Positions 47,400 to 59,774 are shown, counted from the stretch's first letter. The stretch is DNA of 64,000 nucleotides from Cunninghamia lanceolata (GCA_027924645.1 BSBN01001149.1:2852001-2916000); one strand, 5' to 3'. Made by a program: numbers and translations. The notes: generated from the letters alone by a model not told the origin.

Positions 47400-49800
47400 T
47401 ACAAGTCTATACCAGAGTAGTGTCTCTTGCCAACAGTTACTTGGGTGGTTGGAAGGTGGTTACACCACATATTTGTATTTATATATGTATTCTTGTACAT
47501 TATTTGATATATTAGATACATATTAGTTTGTTGTGCATGATATTTGTTTTTCTAGATTTCTCTATCATTTATTTGTTCCATCATCTCTTGGTATTTTCTC
47601 TAAGTCTTTGCTATTTATACTTGGTGTTTCCCTATTTTGTAATCCAAGTGAGCCTTTGTTTGCAAATTAAGTATGACCAAAATATTTGTTTGGACTTGTG
47701 CTTTATTTTATATTTTGGCATTGACCCACTATTACCAATATCCCATGACTTATGTGATTGCTTTAAACATTATGGAGGTGATCATTTACTAGTTTTGTGG
47801 GAAATCTTCCCTACAAGTGATTGGGGTAGCCAATCTACTTTACACATCCTATAATTCACAATGATATTATCAACATATGTATGTCATTTAATGTGAGTCC
47901 AAACTAATTGTGGTACATCTTTATTGGTTTGGGATTATATGAGTAGATGCTTCTATGGACTAGTATGATAAAGAACAAATTAAACACTACCATGTGTACC
48001 CTAAAATATGTGACTATGGTAAGATGCATCTTATTCTCAGTAAATAAACAATTATAACAATTTAATGTTGTGTGTCACATGTAGGGGAAACACTAAAATG
48101 TAGCAACACTCAATTTTGGCTAAATAATCATTTAGCTATTGATCATCAATTTTTATTTGATTATCTTGCACCATAGAACCTTATTTTTACTTAACAGATG
48201 AAGTGACAAGTTGACAAGTTAGCAAACAACTTAATATGACATTTGGGTCTATGTGCCTAAATCCTATTGGTCATAAAATGATTATGAAAGTGTCCATGCA
48301 TGAACATATTTTATTAAAATGGTAATAGCAATTTACCAAGTTATTCGAGGACTTATATTTGATGACAACATTGCATTAATTTAGTGTATGTTTAAGACAT
48401 AAATGCACAATTTAAAATAACTATGAAGAACAACATGCTTGCTAAATATTTGGATAAATAAATTGCTACAAGCTCAAACCCTAGGATGTGCATATATCAA
48501 ATATATGCACGTTATGATTTAGATCTAATCAAACAACAAACATCACAAAAAAGATTTCATATATCAAAAATCAATTTAAGAGATTAGTCTCATAAAAGTT
48601 TAAGATATGAGTGCCTAGCTATTTCACATGCGAGGTTGATTTCCTCTTACATACTAGTGTATATGTGATACATGAAATAAAATGGTTATAATATTAAATG
48701 ATGATGACACATGATAGTGAGGCATAATAAAAGAATTGATAGGTCAAAATTTGGCTCTATAAACTATTGTGCACCACAGCCTCTAGTCCTCATTTTAAAT
48801 GTGCTATATGCGACCCTATCCTACTTGTGTGACCTTGTTTCCTACCATTAATGATTTGTGGGATATTTCATGTGTTCCTAAACTTGTTTCTAAAAAACGT
48901 GTCATGCTAAGAAGCATGATGGTGTTTAAACTTGAAGGAAAATTTTTGATGACCTAATCTAGTATCAACACAATAACTCTACCCTAGGAAGAAAGTACAA
49001 GTTTCATTACACAATATGCATGCAATGATGATGTAATTTAATAAAACATTAAGATACACATTAATCTAGTATAAAATGGGTGATAAAAGGGAAGGTTTGA
49101 TGCCTCTACTTTTAAACGGTGGCTCTAAGAGCGTGATAAGGTAATGTAGGTAGAGATGAAATATGGAAAATAATAATACCCCACATATAAATATATGGAT
49201 ATGAAATTACATTAAGTATGTTCCAAAAGGAATTATGCACCCAATGGAAGGATATGACAATGAAAGTTCAATATGTCTAAAAGTATGTATACTAAAATGT
49301 AGGATCAATAGTCATAAGATAAAGTATGGAGAGCATGGGCATGTGGTTTAAATATGGTAAATGTCAAGGTGCATGAAGCATAGGTAAATCATAGTAGAAA
49401 ATATACTTAAGGATATATATAACTTAGTAAAATGGGAAACAATTTCAAAGTAAAATGAGAAACCATTTAGTAATATGATTAAGCTATTCAAGTGATGGGT
49501 TTGTTGGCCCATGAGTATGGCCAATTTTATGTCCCTTTATCTATAATATCTTGAATTGTATGCTTAAATACAATTCATCTATATATAGTATGTCCATGCA
49601 TGTGATGATAGGAATAAAACTACATATCCTTGCATGGTGAAAGATTAGATTTATCCATTGACATAATTGGAGGTAAAGTTATAAGATAATGTTTCAAGAG
49701 TTGTTTCAATACCATGTGTGGAGGCTCCTCTAATTTGTAGTGAAAGTTGTAAGTTCATTTGGTTGTTTGTATGCATGATGATCATCATAAGTATAGCCTC
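47400..49800. other. AT-rich region, no gene recognised
   Basis: I read all frames and found only short open stretches without family resemblance. The longest (plus, 47528-47854) is hydrophobic and low in coding character. No LTR termini, tRNA or repeat array was recognised. Confidence 0.4.
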
Positions 49801-49850
49801 ATTCCCCTCACTATTTGAATGTGAAAAACTAATGTACCCTAATTATAAAA

Positions 49851-50072
49851 CCCTAAAATTTCAAACCCTAAATCTACGTTTCATTTTCACATAAATTTCA
49901 AACTCTAATTATAAAACCCTACTAGTAAAACCCTAAAATTTATGTTTCAATTTCACATTTTACAGTTTCAATTTGATATTTTAGGGGTTTGATTTTGCAC
50001 ATTCTAGGGTTTGAATTTGACATCTCAGGGTTTGAATTTAACATTTTAGGGTTTGAATTTAACATTTTAGGG
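49851..50072. repeat. Telobox-rich inverted arrangement
   Basis: Three CCCTAAA motifs (49851, 49866, 49931) are followed by three TTTAGGG-type motifs (about 49979, 50045, 50066). The right side is built of 21-bp units, AACATTTTAGGGTTTGAATTT-like. The motif is that of Arabidopsis-type telomere repeats, but as isolated boxes rather than a pure telomeric array. The two sides are imperfect reverse complements. Confidence 0.75.
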
Positions 50073-50477
50073 TTTGAATCTACACATTCTAGGGTTTCAA
50101 ATTGAATTTATCTTTCACTGCTATGAAAATTTCTTTGAAATTGAACTTCTTTCACCATGAAAATGTGTTTGAATTTAAAATTATCATCTTTCACCATTAA
50201 AAATTCAAGAACATCAATTGTCTCAAGAGTACATGGTTGATGTCAGCCGACTGAAGTGGATAGAGTTCTCTAGTTGAGGTGGACGAGTGGATGAAGTTCC
50301 CTAGCTAAGATGGACACCTTTGTTCGAAGGCACATGCAAAAATTTAGGTGTTAGATGTTGTGTGGAGCCTGTCAAATCCATGGAGCTGAAGACTATTCAC
50401 AAACTTACATTTAGTTTCTATTTTGGTGAAAGTGACAGTGAAAGTGTCTCATTTTCACTGTCATAAACCCTTTTTTT

Positions 50478-50546
50478 AAAAATCAATAAAATAAGGCCTT
50501 TGAGAAAAGGTCATCTTTGCTCGAAGGTCTTATTTTATTGATTTTT
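50478..50546. repeat. 23-bp inverted repeat hairpin
   Basis: Arms 50478-50500 and 50524-50546 are reverse complements with one mismatch. The 23-base loop contains CATCTTTGCTCGAA-like sequence. A related GATCATCTTTGCTC motif repeats at 50574-50587. Confidence 0.85.
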
Positions 50547-50737
50547 AATCGATAGCCTAAGACCTTCAAATAAAGATCATCTTTGCTCAGAGGTGACTTT
50601 TGCAATCTTCGAGTAAAGGACCTTTGTTCAAAGTAATTTCTTTGAATGAAGACATTTGCAAAAAAAAATTCATTTGAAATAAAAAATTGATATCCCAAGT
50701 TTGGGACCCATTATTGTGGGATGACCCATGGGCATCT

Positions 50738-51600
50738 TTAAAAAAGTAGGAAAATAAGTAGGCACACCCTATAAAAATCTTTAAGGAGTTGATATTTACC
50801 TGCATGAATCAACAATTTTCCCTTCCAACTTGCAATTTTCTTTTGAATCCTTTCAAGAACTGAATTCCAGAAAGTAGGAGACACTTCTTTCACCATCAAG
50901 GGGAGGCCTAGATAGATAGAAGGTAGAAAGGCATTTGAGCAACTCAAGATGGCTTTGAATTTCTCCTACAGATCCAACTTGCTATTGAAAAAGAATATGT
51001 TACTCTTTTCATAATTAATACATTGCCCAAAAACTGTAGCATAATCATTTAGAAGGTGTTTCCATTTCTTGGCTTCCACCATTGATGTTGCCCCAAAAAG
51101 GATAGTATCATCTACAAATTGTTGAATAGTAGAGGGATCTATAGTAGAGGCAACCTTTAACCCTTTTAACTCCCTTAGAACTATTTAAAAGATTTGTAAT
51201 ATTCCTTCCCAAGACCTCAAGCATAATAATAAAAAGGTAAGGAGAGAAAGGGTTGCCCTGTCTAATTCCTCTCCCTAAGGAAAAGAAACCACAAGGGCTC
51301 CCATTAACAAGCACAAAGTACTTAACACTCACACTTTCCTTTATCAACATAATGAGTTTCTCATGGAAGCCAACTTTCTTAAGGACCTTAAATAAAAAAT
51401 CCCAAGAAATTCTGTCATAAGCTTTAAATATGTCAAGCTTGAAGAACATACCTTGAAGATTGCTTCTGTCCACAAAATGAATTAGTTCACAAGTAGAAGA
51501 TGCTACATCTAAAATTTACCTGCCTGGAAAAAAACATTTCTGACAGCTAGCAATAAGACCATCCAAAAGTAGAGTCATTTTCAGTTGTTGTAGGAAAGTT
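50738..51600 (-). pseudogene. L1-type LINE reverse transcriptase fragment
   Basis: Minus strand, read from about 51600. LDGLIASCQKCFFPGR is a decayed PSQSAFVPGR-like motif, and KLDIFKAYDRISWDFL is RT motif with first catalytic Asp. NGSPCGFFSLGRGIRQGNPF and SPYLFI follow, then after a frame change IQQFVDDTILFGAT carries the FVDD active site. Next come NYEKSNIFFFNSKL and, after a TAG, YLGLPL and IQKKIASWKGKLL. This is the conserved order of plant L1 elements. N-terminal endonuclease and the C-terminal zinc region are absent, so it is a truncated internal fragment with at least one frameshift and two stops. Confidence 0.88.
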
Positions 51601-51649
51601 CTATGTCACACTGCAATGCAACGCCATAGGAGTGAAGATTGGTATGGTA

Positions 51650-52320
51650 TTGTGTTTCTGGTGTCGTTTGATCAGGGAAGTATCGTGCAAAATCTAACTA
51701 AGTGTAGTTTCTTGAACGTCATTGTTTAGATTTGGAATAAATCCTTTAGTTATCAATGATGAATCTGTTAGTATCAAAATTCTCTGATCTGATCATTGTG
51801 CATGCCTAGAATCTAAAAGATTTATTTTTTATGTTAGCTTAAAATAAGTGATTCAACTCTTTCTTTTTTCCTTTTTTTCTTTGAACATCTATTTTTGACT
51901 CCACCACTGCTTCACATAGCACCATAGTCCTTGCATTTTTTTTAGACTAGAGTACATGGTAATTATTATGTGTTGTTTATAAGCAAATTTTTTTTCAATG
52001 GTTGTTGATGACGTATTTGTTAGTATAGGCATTCTTTCTAATAGACATTACATAAAATTAAATATTTCTATTTGCATTGTAGTTCGACAAGGGATGTATT
52101 GTTAACTCTTAGTAAGTGTAATTTTCCCTACATTGTTGTTTAGACATGGAATAACTCCATCAGTTGTTAATGATGTATTTGTCATTGTTGAATTTTTTTG
52201 TTGTACAAGCTCTATGTATCAATAAATAACAAATATATGTTGTCATGACAACTATAAGATAAGCATATAGATTCATTTGTTTTTTTGTTTTTTCCTATGT
52301 ACATCTCTTGTTGTTTCTAT
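51650..52320. repeat. Degenerate direct repeats, about 160-250 bp spacing
   Basis: Variants of the phrase AGTTATCAATGATGAATCTGT recur near 51739, 51997 and 52159. The longer segment from AGTAAGTGTA through TTTAGATTTGGAATAA near 51694-51740 is repeated near 52109-52155. No gene is seen. Confidence 0.5.
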
Positions 52321-53980
52321 AATACAACTATTTAAGTTACAATTTTTTTGTCTTGTTGTAGCTTGAATCATAGTTTGATCTTAGAGATTATTGGTTTAAC
52401 AGATCAGGAATACCTTTTTCTTTAAAAAGGTTACAAAAGTTCTTTTCGATCTTCTTTACCTTAAAGAAACAAAGAACAATAAATGGATTAGATTGAAAGA
52501 TACTTTGGTAAGACTTTATTCTTCCCTATTTTCTCAACATTTACATGATGAAATTCATGTGGGCTTGTTGTGGTAGTTGTTCTAATTCAAGTGATAAGTG
52601 TGTTAAGTGACCCTATTAGTTTAAAAAATCTCTACCTATTGCATATTTATTTCAAATTTCCTGTTGAAAACCTTAACAGAAATGTCCTTTTATGAACTTG
52701 AGTCCTTTGAAGCCCTTTTATATGTTAAATACTTCAAATAAAATAGAAGTACCAAACATAAATAGGTTGAAGCCTAATACTCAAGAAAAAACTTTTGACT
52801 TAGTTGAAGACATGACAATAGAAAATAATTTCATTAAAAACATTTATAGAAGAAGAAATAGTTTTAATCATCAGTTCAATCCTTATACAAGTACAATCCA
52901 TACCAATTCTTTACTAATGATATAGCTTCAAAGTTCTCTCATGAATATGACTGTCAATGCATTAAAAAAAGGCGATCCGCCTTCGAATGCTTCATTTCTT
53001 GTTTGCTTGTAGCCTTTCTACCATGGTCTTGATCGTGTCCTCCTCAATGTTTATTTTTGAGATGACAATTGCTTACTCAAGGAAGTCATCATCTCCATAG
53101 TCTAAAAAAAGAGAAATATAAAAATTGCATAAAAATAAACACAAAAAATAGACCAAAACTTGCTAAGTCTGAACACTATGAATCAATAAATCATTGTCTT
53201 GCAAAAATTTCCATGTTTACTTTATGTTGTAGGACCTTCTTCAAAAGACCCTAAGCATTGACTCTCATCATGCGTTTGTAACACTATTCTTACCCTCTTT
53301 GTTGCCATGAATAAATTGCAGAGCTATCAATTCTCATTTTTTATGAGATTTCAAAAATATATCATGGGAAATAGCTATAGAGTAATGAGAATGACAAATG
53401 ATGAGGAGACAATGATGGTTGGGTGAGTATCTTCTAGTACTTTTGTGTGTTGTGTCATTGCTTGGGCTGTGCCATGCAGGTGTAAGGTGGCGAACAAACT
53501 TTAGTGGAAGGCATGAGTTTTGCCGTGAAGTTTTCTGGCAAAAGCAAACAACCAAGCAGGTTGGTAGTTTTCAAGTGATTAGACAATTCCAACGAGTAAT
53601 GCTAACTAGTTTCTAGGATACTAACTACTTCTTAGGAGAAAAGCTCCCATAGAGAAAGTATATCAGCTAAATATATGTACCAAACAAGTACCCTATTTAT
53701 TGAATTAGTAAATTCATAAATTATATATATATTTGATGGGAGAACTCAGTTTTTATCTTGGATCAAGGCCAGGGAGACCCTTCCAGGGGATCTCTTCCCA
53801 TGAATTTATTGTCAAAGACCACTTCTAGGGGGTCCCAGTCACCAAGGCATTATCACTAAGTTCAAACCCATGAGCTTGTTGGTCCAGCGAAGGCACAAGC
53901 CCTACGAGCTCTTTGGCCTAGCGGGGGTTTGGTCCTTGGTGGTTGCCACAACAACCGTGTGAGTTGACCACTGAACCATG
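52321..53980. other. Mostly non-coding, no family recognised
   Basis: Short frames are present on both strands. One plus frame at 53419-53616 starts MGEYLLVLLCVVSLLGLCHA, which resembles a signal peptide, but it is only 65 codons, overlaps open minus frames and has no context. I do not call it a gene. Confidence 0.3.
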
Positions 53981-53998
53981 CCCTTATCGACATTATAT

Positions 53999-54027
53999 AT
54001 GTGTGTGTGTGTGTATGTGTATGTGTA

Positions 54028-54063
<36 letters not shown>

Positions 54064-54075
54064 TATATATTCAAT
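53999..54075. repeat. TG/CATA/TA compound microsatellite
   Basis: GTGT run, then (CATA)n, then (TA)n in series. It is followed by about 350 bp of very AT-rich sequence containing two imperfect copies of a TTAATATTATAGTTAATTAA-type segment (near 54113-54200 and 54355-54425). Confidence 0.85.
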
Positions 54076-55489
54076 ATTTATATACATTTTTATTAATATA
54101 CAAATATTATATGTTTAATATTATAGTTAATTAAGTAATTTGTATATAGTATTTATTTATATTTGTTATTTAATATAATATAATATTTAATTTTAATATA
54201 TAACATTAGATATTTAATATTATAGTTAATTAAATATTATACTGAAAAGTTTTCACTAACTATATTTAATTATCTAAAATAAAAATTATTTATATATATA
54301 TATATATATTAAATATTAAATATTTATATACATTTAAATATACAATATTATATATTTAATATTATAGTTAATTAAATAATTTGTATATAATATTTTTTAT
54401 TTAATTTAATATAATATTTAATTTTAATATGTATATACACTTTAATATACTACATTTGGTTTTATAAGTATCATTTAAGGAGGAATTTAAGAATTATCTT
54501 TTAAAATGCTCCATGGACTTTGATCTCTTTAAGACATTGCCTATGTGCATTGTTTAAAAGTTTAAAACCTTTTTTTCCTTGTCAACTGTAATACTCGCTC
54601 ACCATCATATGACACTTATAACATGGAGAGCATACTCAGTGAGGCTTGAACCCAATTCATGATGAGGCTAGATGCATTACTTAACCCTTTTATTTGCCTA
54701 GTTTAACAATTTTTTCAAATCTCTAGGATGAGTACACCAAAGAGTTGAGGAAGTTCAATTGCCATGTCTTTAAGTGAATGATGATTTTCATGTATCCCTA
54801 AGGCCCATGCCATTATCTAGCATATGAAGATCTTTGTGGTATTTAATAAATCCCATGAACCAAAACTTTTGATTGTCCACAACACCACTTGAATATACTT
54901 TGTTGTGGGATCCTTCCTGTTGGCTAAGGGATCCACAACCTTCCCCATGGGTATCACCACAACTTGTCCACTCAAAATATATTGCCTTCCTTGCAGTTCA
55001 GTCTTATGAAAAACTTTTACCCCACAATCAAATCCCTCTTATGCCTTTGTTGTGCTCACCCCAAGCTCTCCCAACTCACTATAGACTTTGCACCTTCTTC
55101 ACAATACATCCATGCACTTGGTACATTTCTATCTCTATGTTCTTTCCTTAAAAGACTTTACTCCTCCTTGCCAAACTTCATAACTAGACCTCCCAAATGA
55201 ACTTCATCTTTAGCATAGTCTTCTTTTACAAACTTTGGCCTCCAAGACACAATATTGTTTCAAATTTTTGATATGGTCACTTAAATCTCATGTCCCTAGA
55301 ATCCTTGCTCCAAGCTCAACATGTCCTCAACAATCTTCTTGCTCCTTAAGCTTCCTTGCTTTAGCACTTTGCATCCAATGCCTTTCCCATGCCTTCACTT
55401 CAAGGATCCAACAAAGGAATTCAAAGATAGCTCTCCCATGCTATCTAAGATAATCCTCCTTTGGATTATATCTGGACCAACCAAGAAGC
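54076..55489. other. AT-rich then mixed sequence, no gene recognised
   Basis: A plus frame at 54873-55151 has no recognisable motif. A 45-bp segment at 54755-54801 belongs to a small dispersed repeat family also found at 55915-55959 and inverted at 62022-62069. Confidence 0.35.
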
Positions 55490-55885
55490 TTGATAAAATA
55501 GATAGAGAGGGAGACAAAGAGATATAAAGAGATAGAAAGATGAAGATGAAGAGAAAGAGAGATAGAGATACAGAGAGAGACAAAGAGGGACAACAAAAGA
55601 AAGAGAGATGGTAAGAGAGAGATAGAGAAAGAGAGAAGGGGAGATATAGATACATATATAAAGATAGAGAGATAGAGAGAGGAGACAAAGAGACATATAT
55701 AAAGATAGAAAGAAAGAGAGGACATAGAGAATTATACAGAGAGGGGCACAGAGAGAGGTAAAGATATAGAGTGATAAAGAGGGGGAGAGAAATAAAGAGA
55801 GATGTTAAGAAAGAAGAAAGAAGAGAGATCAAGAGATACTAAGAAAGAAAGGAGAGATGGAGCAAGAAAGAAGGGGGAAAGAGAG
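55490..55885. repeat. Purine-rich (GAGA/GATA) low-complexity tract
   Basis: Almost 400 bases of GAGA, GATA and AAGA units on the plus strand. The long Ser/Leu-rich minus frames across it are artefacts of the CTCT/TATC complement. Confidence 0.9.
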
Positions 55886-56090
55886 CATACAAACAAGTTT
55901 ATCTATATCATCATTAATTGCTATATCTTTAAGTGAAAGATGATTGTCTTCTATCCCTATTGTTTGTATGCACTTAAAGATAGCATGTAGGTACAAGTTG
56001 GATAGAAGAGATAGATCTAATATTAGGTTTTTTCTTTCTAATTCATTCTTGATGGATGTTTTAGTTCAAACCATTGCTAAGAGTCTATGA

Positions 56091-56279
56091 GATAAAATTA
56101 TTGCATTATATCAAACTAAGTGTCTTATAAATAAGTTAATTTTGAAAAGAAATTTCTATTCTTTAAATATGCATGGAGGAGACTTTGTAACCAAACATTT
56201 AAATGATTTTCATGTACTGGTGAGTCAACTAGCTTCCATAGATGAAAAAATTGAAGAAGAGGCAAATGTATCACTTTGA
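56091..56279 (+). pseudogene. Ty1/copia gag (UBN2) fragment
   Basis: Plus frame with 62 codons before TGA: DKIIALYQTKCLINKLIL, then RNFYSLNMHGGDFVTKHL, then NDFHVLVSQLASIDEKIEEE. This matches the central part of copia Gag-polypeptide (UBN2), where K-YSLKM-EG-SV--H--EF--LVS-L is conserved. No LTR or pol is seen around it, so it is an isolated decayed scrap. Confidence 0.8.
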
Positions 56280-57282
56280 TAATTTGTTCATTATAGGATA
56301 CTATCTTTCTATTTTTAAGCCTATTTATCTAAAGGGGACTAATATCCTTTCTTTGTTCGCTAGAATTGGGGATGTTGCTTTGCATCATTTGGGTATACCA
56401 CTCAATTATGTTGTATCTACAAAATATTTAAAAAAAACCATCTTATCTAATTGAGGTGCAAGACATGCAAAATTTAGAAGCCCCTATAATAATCTGGAAA
56501 GAAACAACAAGAGCACAAGGGATGGGTTAGAGGGAAAACATTCCTTTATTTAGCATAGGACTAATGTTAGGATTAAGGTGCCATCAACCTTGTAAATCCT
56601 ATGTAATTAATTACTCATAATATTGTTTGTAAATCATTCGTAAGGGATGAAGTATTCACCAAGTAGTGATATTGTTTCAACATGTTTGATTTTGATACTC
56701 AATGGATGTAGGTTATTCGGGGGGTTGTAGGAGGGGTACCATTCATCTAGACCATGAAGACAACCCCTTTTTTAAGGATATTGTGTTACGACTGTGTATA
56801 AGAAAATATTACAAGCGCTACTAGATTGAAGACTGAAGAGGAGATTGATAATGTTGTATTGTAAACTCTATTGAAGTTAATATAGATTGGTGCATCTCTT
56901 CTTGTGTGGAGTTTTTTTCCTAAAAGGTCTTCTCCATGTCAATATTGTGTTATGTGTTTGATCTTCTATTATGCTATTTCTTTGAGTTGATTTCATGCTA
57001 TCTCCATTTTGGTTCTACACTAGATTAATAATTATAGTTGTAATCAAATTTCCATTCTATATTTGTTCACCTTCATTTCTAACAATTAATTGTAAGCTTG
57101 GATGTTGCCAATTACAATCCTAGGGTTATTAGTTTGATTGGTCATGCTAGCCATGGTTTCCTCTTGCAAGGATTGAATGAAAGCCTAGAGGAAATGTGCG
57201 GAAAATCAAGTTTTATAAAAGAAAGCACTTAGATTTAGAAAAGGATTAATATGAAACCCATCACAAATGTATGATGAACTAA

Positions 57283-57526
57283 AATTTGTGGATTCAAACT
57301 ACTTTTCAGTTCCAAGTAGAAAACATGGCATGGGCCTTAACAATACACAAATCACAAGGTATAACACTTGAAAGGGAAATAATCAAACATTGGCAACATT
57401 GATTGCCAGGGGTTGACATTCACATCTATATCACGAGCAATCAACCTTGCAATTATTTGCATATGCCCCAACTTCATATTTGAAAGATATGCACGTATGC
57501 AACACAACCTAGACACATGCAAGTAG
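57283..57526 (+). pseudogene. PIF1-like helicase C-terminal fragment
   Basis: PIF1-family 5'-3' DNA helicases occur as host genes and as part of plant Helitrons. Plus frame at 57283-57390 gives FQFQVENMAWALTIHKSQG and ITLER, the late helicase motif AWALTIHKSQG(L/I)TL. After a one-base frame change, 57392-57526 gives QGLTFTSISRAINLAII and PNFIFERYARM, matching the following GLTYVALSR...FERL motif. The order and spacing agree with PIF1. Upstream helicase motifs (Walker A, B) were not found within the window. It is therefore a short remnant, either of a Helitron or of a host-gene copy. Confidence 0.75.
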
Positions 57527-58502
57527 CTGATTGAAACAAAATAAAAAGGAAACAAAAGTTTGTCATCTCCTAAAAATATGCTCTGCTTATTTATTGCTCT
57601 TTGTAACTCAATTTTACACACTAAGTATACCTTAAATTTTTCCATATGCAAATAATGTTTTGTTTTTTTGCAAAGCTTGTCTAAGATTTACTTTGATATA
57701 AAAATTTTATAATCTATGAAAATCATGCATATATTTAATATATAATTCACTCCTCCAAATATAAATTTATAGATAGTGTAAGACAATTGAAATGGATTAG
57801 GCCGTTTTTCTATTCCATCATCGATTTTTCCCATTTTGTTTTCATTCTAGTTTTTCCCCAATGATGCAGAGGCATTTCCCAATTGGCATTTCCCAATTGT
57901 CATGACCGATCAAGTGTTCTCTTTTACATTAACAATGTGACACCACTTTTCCTCAACATTGGATTTTAGTTTTTTTAAATAATTTTTTCATTTCATCTTT
58001 GGTTGGTTGATTAGGATTAACATGGATGTATATGTTTATATATTAGTTTAGGTATTTGGTTGATGCAATTTAAATGAGAGGTGATTTGTTTATCTTTAAT
58101 AAATATGTTATATAATTAAATAATGTTTAAGTTTAGAATTAGTTAATTTAAAATATAATATTGATGTTCATGATAATAACTTTAGTGGAGGTTTAAGTAT
58201 AATGTTTAAAAATTAAAAAAATGTAAAATCAATCTATTATTAATTAGTTTTTATGTACTATTTTATATAATTTTGTTTTTTTATTGGTCGTATTTATGCA
58301 TTTTTGTCAAAAAAACATTTATTAGGATATGCTTAACATTTGAACAGGGATCAAGATGCCCATAACTCATGATGGTCCAAGACTCAAGATACTTATGTTT
58401 GTGACAAGAGTAGCGATATATATCTTGTCTTATCTTGTTTTATTTCTCAACAATCTTTCTAAAGTACGCGAGGGATATCTTTTAGTTTTTAAAATTTTGT
58501 GC

Positions 58503-59160
58503 AACTTTTTCTCCTTCCAACCAATTTCTTTTAGTTTTTGTGATTTTCTCCAACTTTTTCTCCTTCCAACCAATTTCTTTTAGTTTTTGTGATTTTCTCC
58601 AACTTTTTCTCCTTCCAACGGTTTCAATTTCTTTTTTCATTTTTATTTTTTCTAATTTCTTTTTTGGCTCCTTTTCTAATTTCTTTTTTGGCTCCATACC
58701 ATAGTTTTTGTGATTTTCTAGCTTTTTCTCCTTATTGTTATTCTTTTTTTTTTTTTTTTTTTTCTATTTTTTTTGGTTTTTTTAAAATATTTTTTCCAAT
58801 TTCTCCTTCCAACTGATTTTCTCCAACTTTTTCTCCTTCCAACAGTTTGAATTTCTTTTTTCGTTTTTATTTTTTCTAATTTCTTTTTTGGCTCCATACC
58901 ATAGTTTTTGTGATTTTCTAGCTTTTTCTCCTTCCAACAGTTTCCAATTTCTTTTTTCGTTTTTATTTTTTATTTTTTTATTGTTATTCTTTTTTATTTT
59001 TTTTATTTTTCATTTTTTTTTGGTTTTTTAAAAATATTTTTTCCAATTTCTATTTTTTATCATCTAATTTCTTTTTTGGTTTTTTTTTTTAATTTTTTCC
59101 AATTTCTATTTTTTCTCTGTCAATAGTTTTTAATTTCTTTTTTTATTTTTACAGTGCATT
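58503..59160. repeat. Pyrimidine-rich tandem repeat region
   Basis: A 49-bp unit (AACTTTTTCTCCTTCCAACC...) is repeated from 58503, 58552 and 58601. Larger copies of about 115-215 bp recur near 58815 and 58925, with TTTTTGGCTCCATACCATAG blocks. Poly-T runs are interspersed. The Lys/Glu-rich minus frame at 58482-58697 is a by-product of the repeat. Confidence 0.8.
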
Positions 59161-59274
59161 TTAAATTCTTTAAGAATATTTTTCTAATTTAGTTTTTCAT
59201 CAGCTATGTTCAAACACATGGATGGCAGTTTGAAAAATGGCAGTTCTAATTAAATAAATGGCAGTTTGAAAAAT

Positions 59275-59634
59275 CTCTCGATCCTACTTGACATGGATGG
59301 CGCACAAGTTTCATACTCGAAGAGCTCCACCAAATAAGTCTCTTCTACCTCTTGCAATGCCGTGAGCAATCTCTCTTACTATCCTCTCAAATGGCAGCTT
59401 TCTTATGAGCAACTCTGTGCTCTTTTGGTATTTTTGAATCTCCTTGAGAGCAACAGTGCCAGGAATTAAGCGATGAGCCTTCTTCATTCTACCTCTGGCA
59501 GCCTCCATTGTTGGATATGTGCGAGTAGAGGTACTCACACTTGCCACCTTTGCTCCTCTTGCTCTCGCTTTCGCCGCCTCTATTTCTCCATACACTGCAG
59601 CAGACTTCCTGCTTGTTTGCTTTGTGTGGACCAT
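59275..59634 (-). pseudogene. Histone H3-like pseudogene with divergent tail
   Basis: H3 is a core nucleosome protein. Minus frame from ATG 59632-59634 reads [11 protein letters not shown], keeping K4, K9 and S10 of the H3 tail. About 40 residues of unlike tail follow, about 15 longer than usual. Then [20 protein letters not shown] and [12 protein letters not shown] match helix alphaN and alpha1. The segment equivalent to QDFKTDLRFQSSAV is deleted. In the next frame [15 protein letters not shown] and an out-of-frame C-A-I-H-like end (59330-59275) match helix alpha2 and what follows. No intron is seen. The frameshifting deletion and truncation make it non-functional as H3. The divergent tail leaves open a CENH3-like or other variant ancestor. 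Confidence 0.75.
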
Positions 59635-59774
59635 TTCATACAAATTTAACATAAAAAAATTTCCTTCAACAAGTACAAGAAAAAATAAATAAAAAATGTT
59701 GTTGCATTAGCCTAGGCACTTACATGTAAATAAGTGTGCCCACCAACTTTCTTTGCTTGATCCGGTTGTTTTTT

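Noticed and set aside
50690..50740. Plus-strand reading WDPLLWDDPWAS as a LINE C-terminal motif
   Set aside because: It is only a dozen residues, on the strand opposite to the clear LINE RT fragment, with no continuation; chance is likely.
55395..55832. 145-codon Ser/Leu-rich minus frame resembling a membrane protein
   Set aside because: It is the complement of a GAGA/GATA simple tract; hydrophobicity is a by-product of CTCT and TATA codons.
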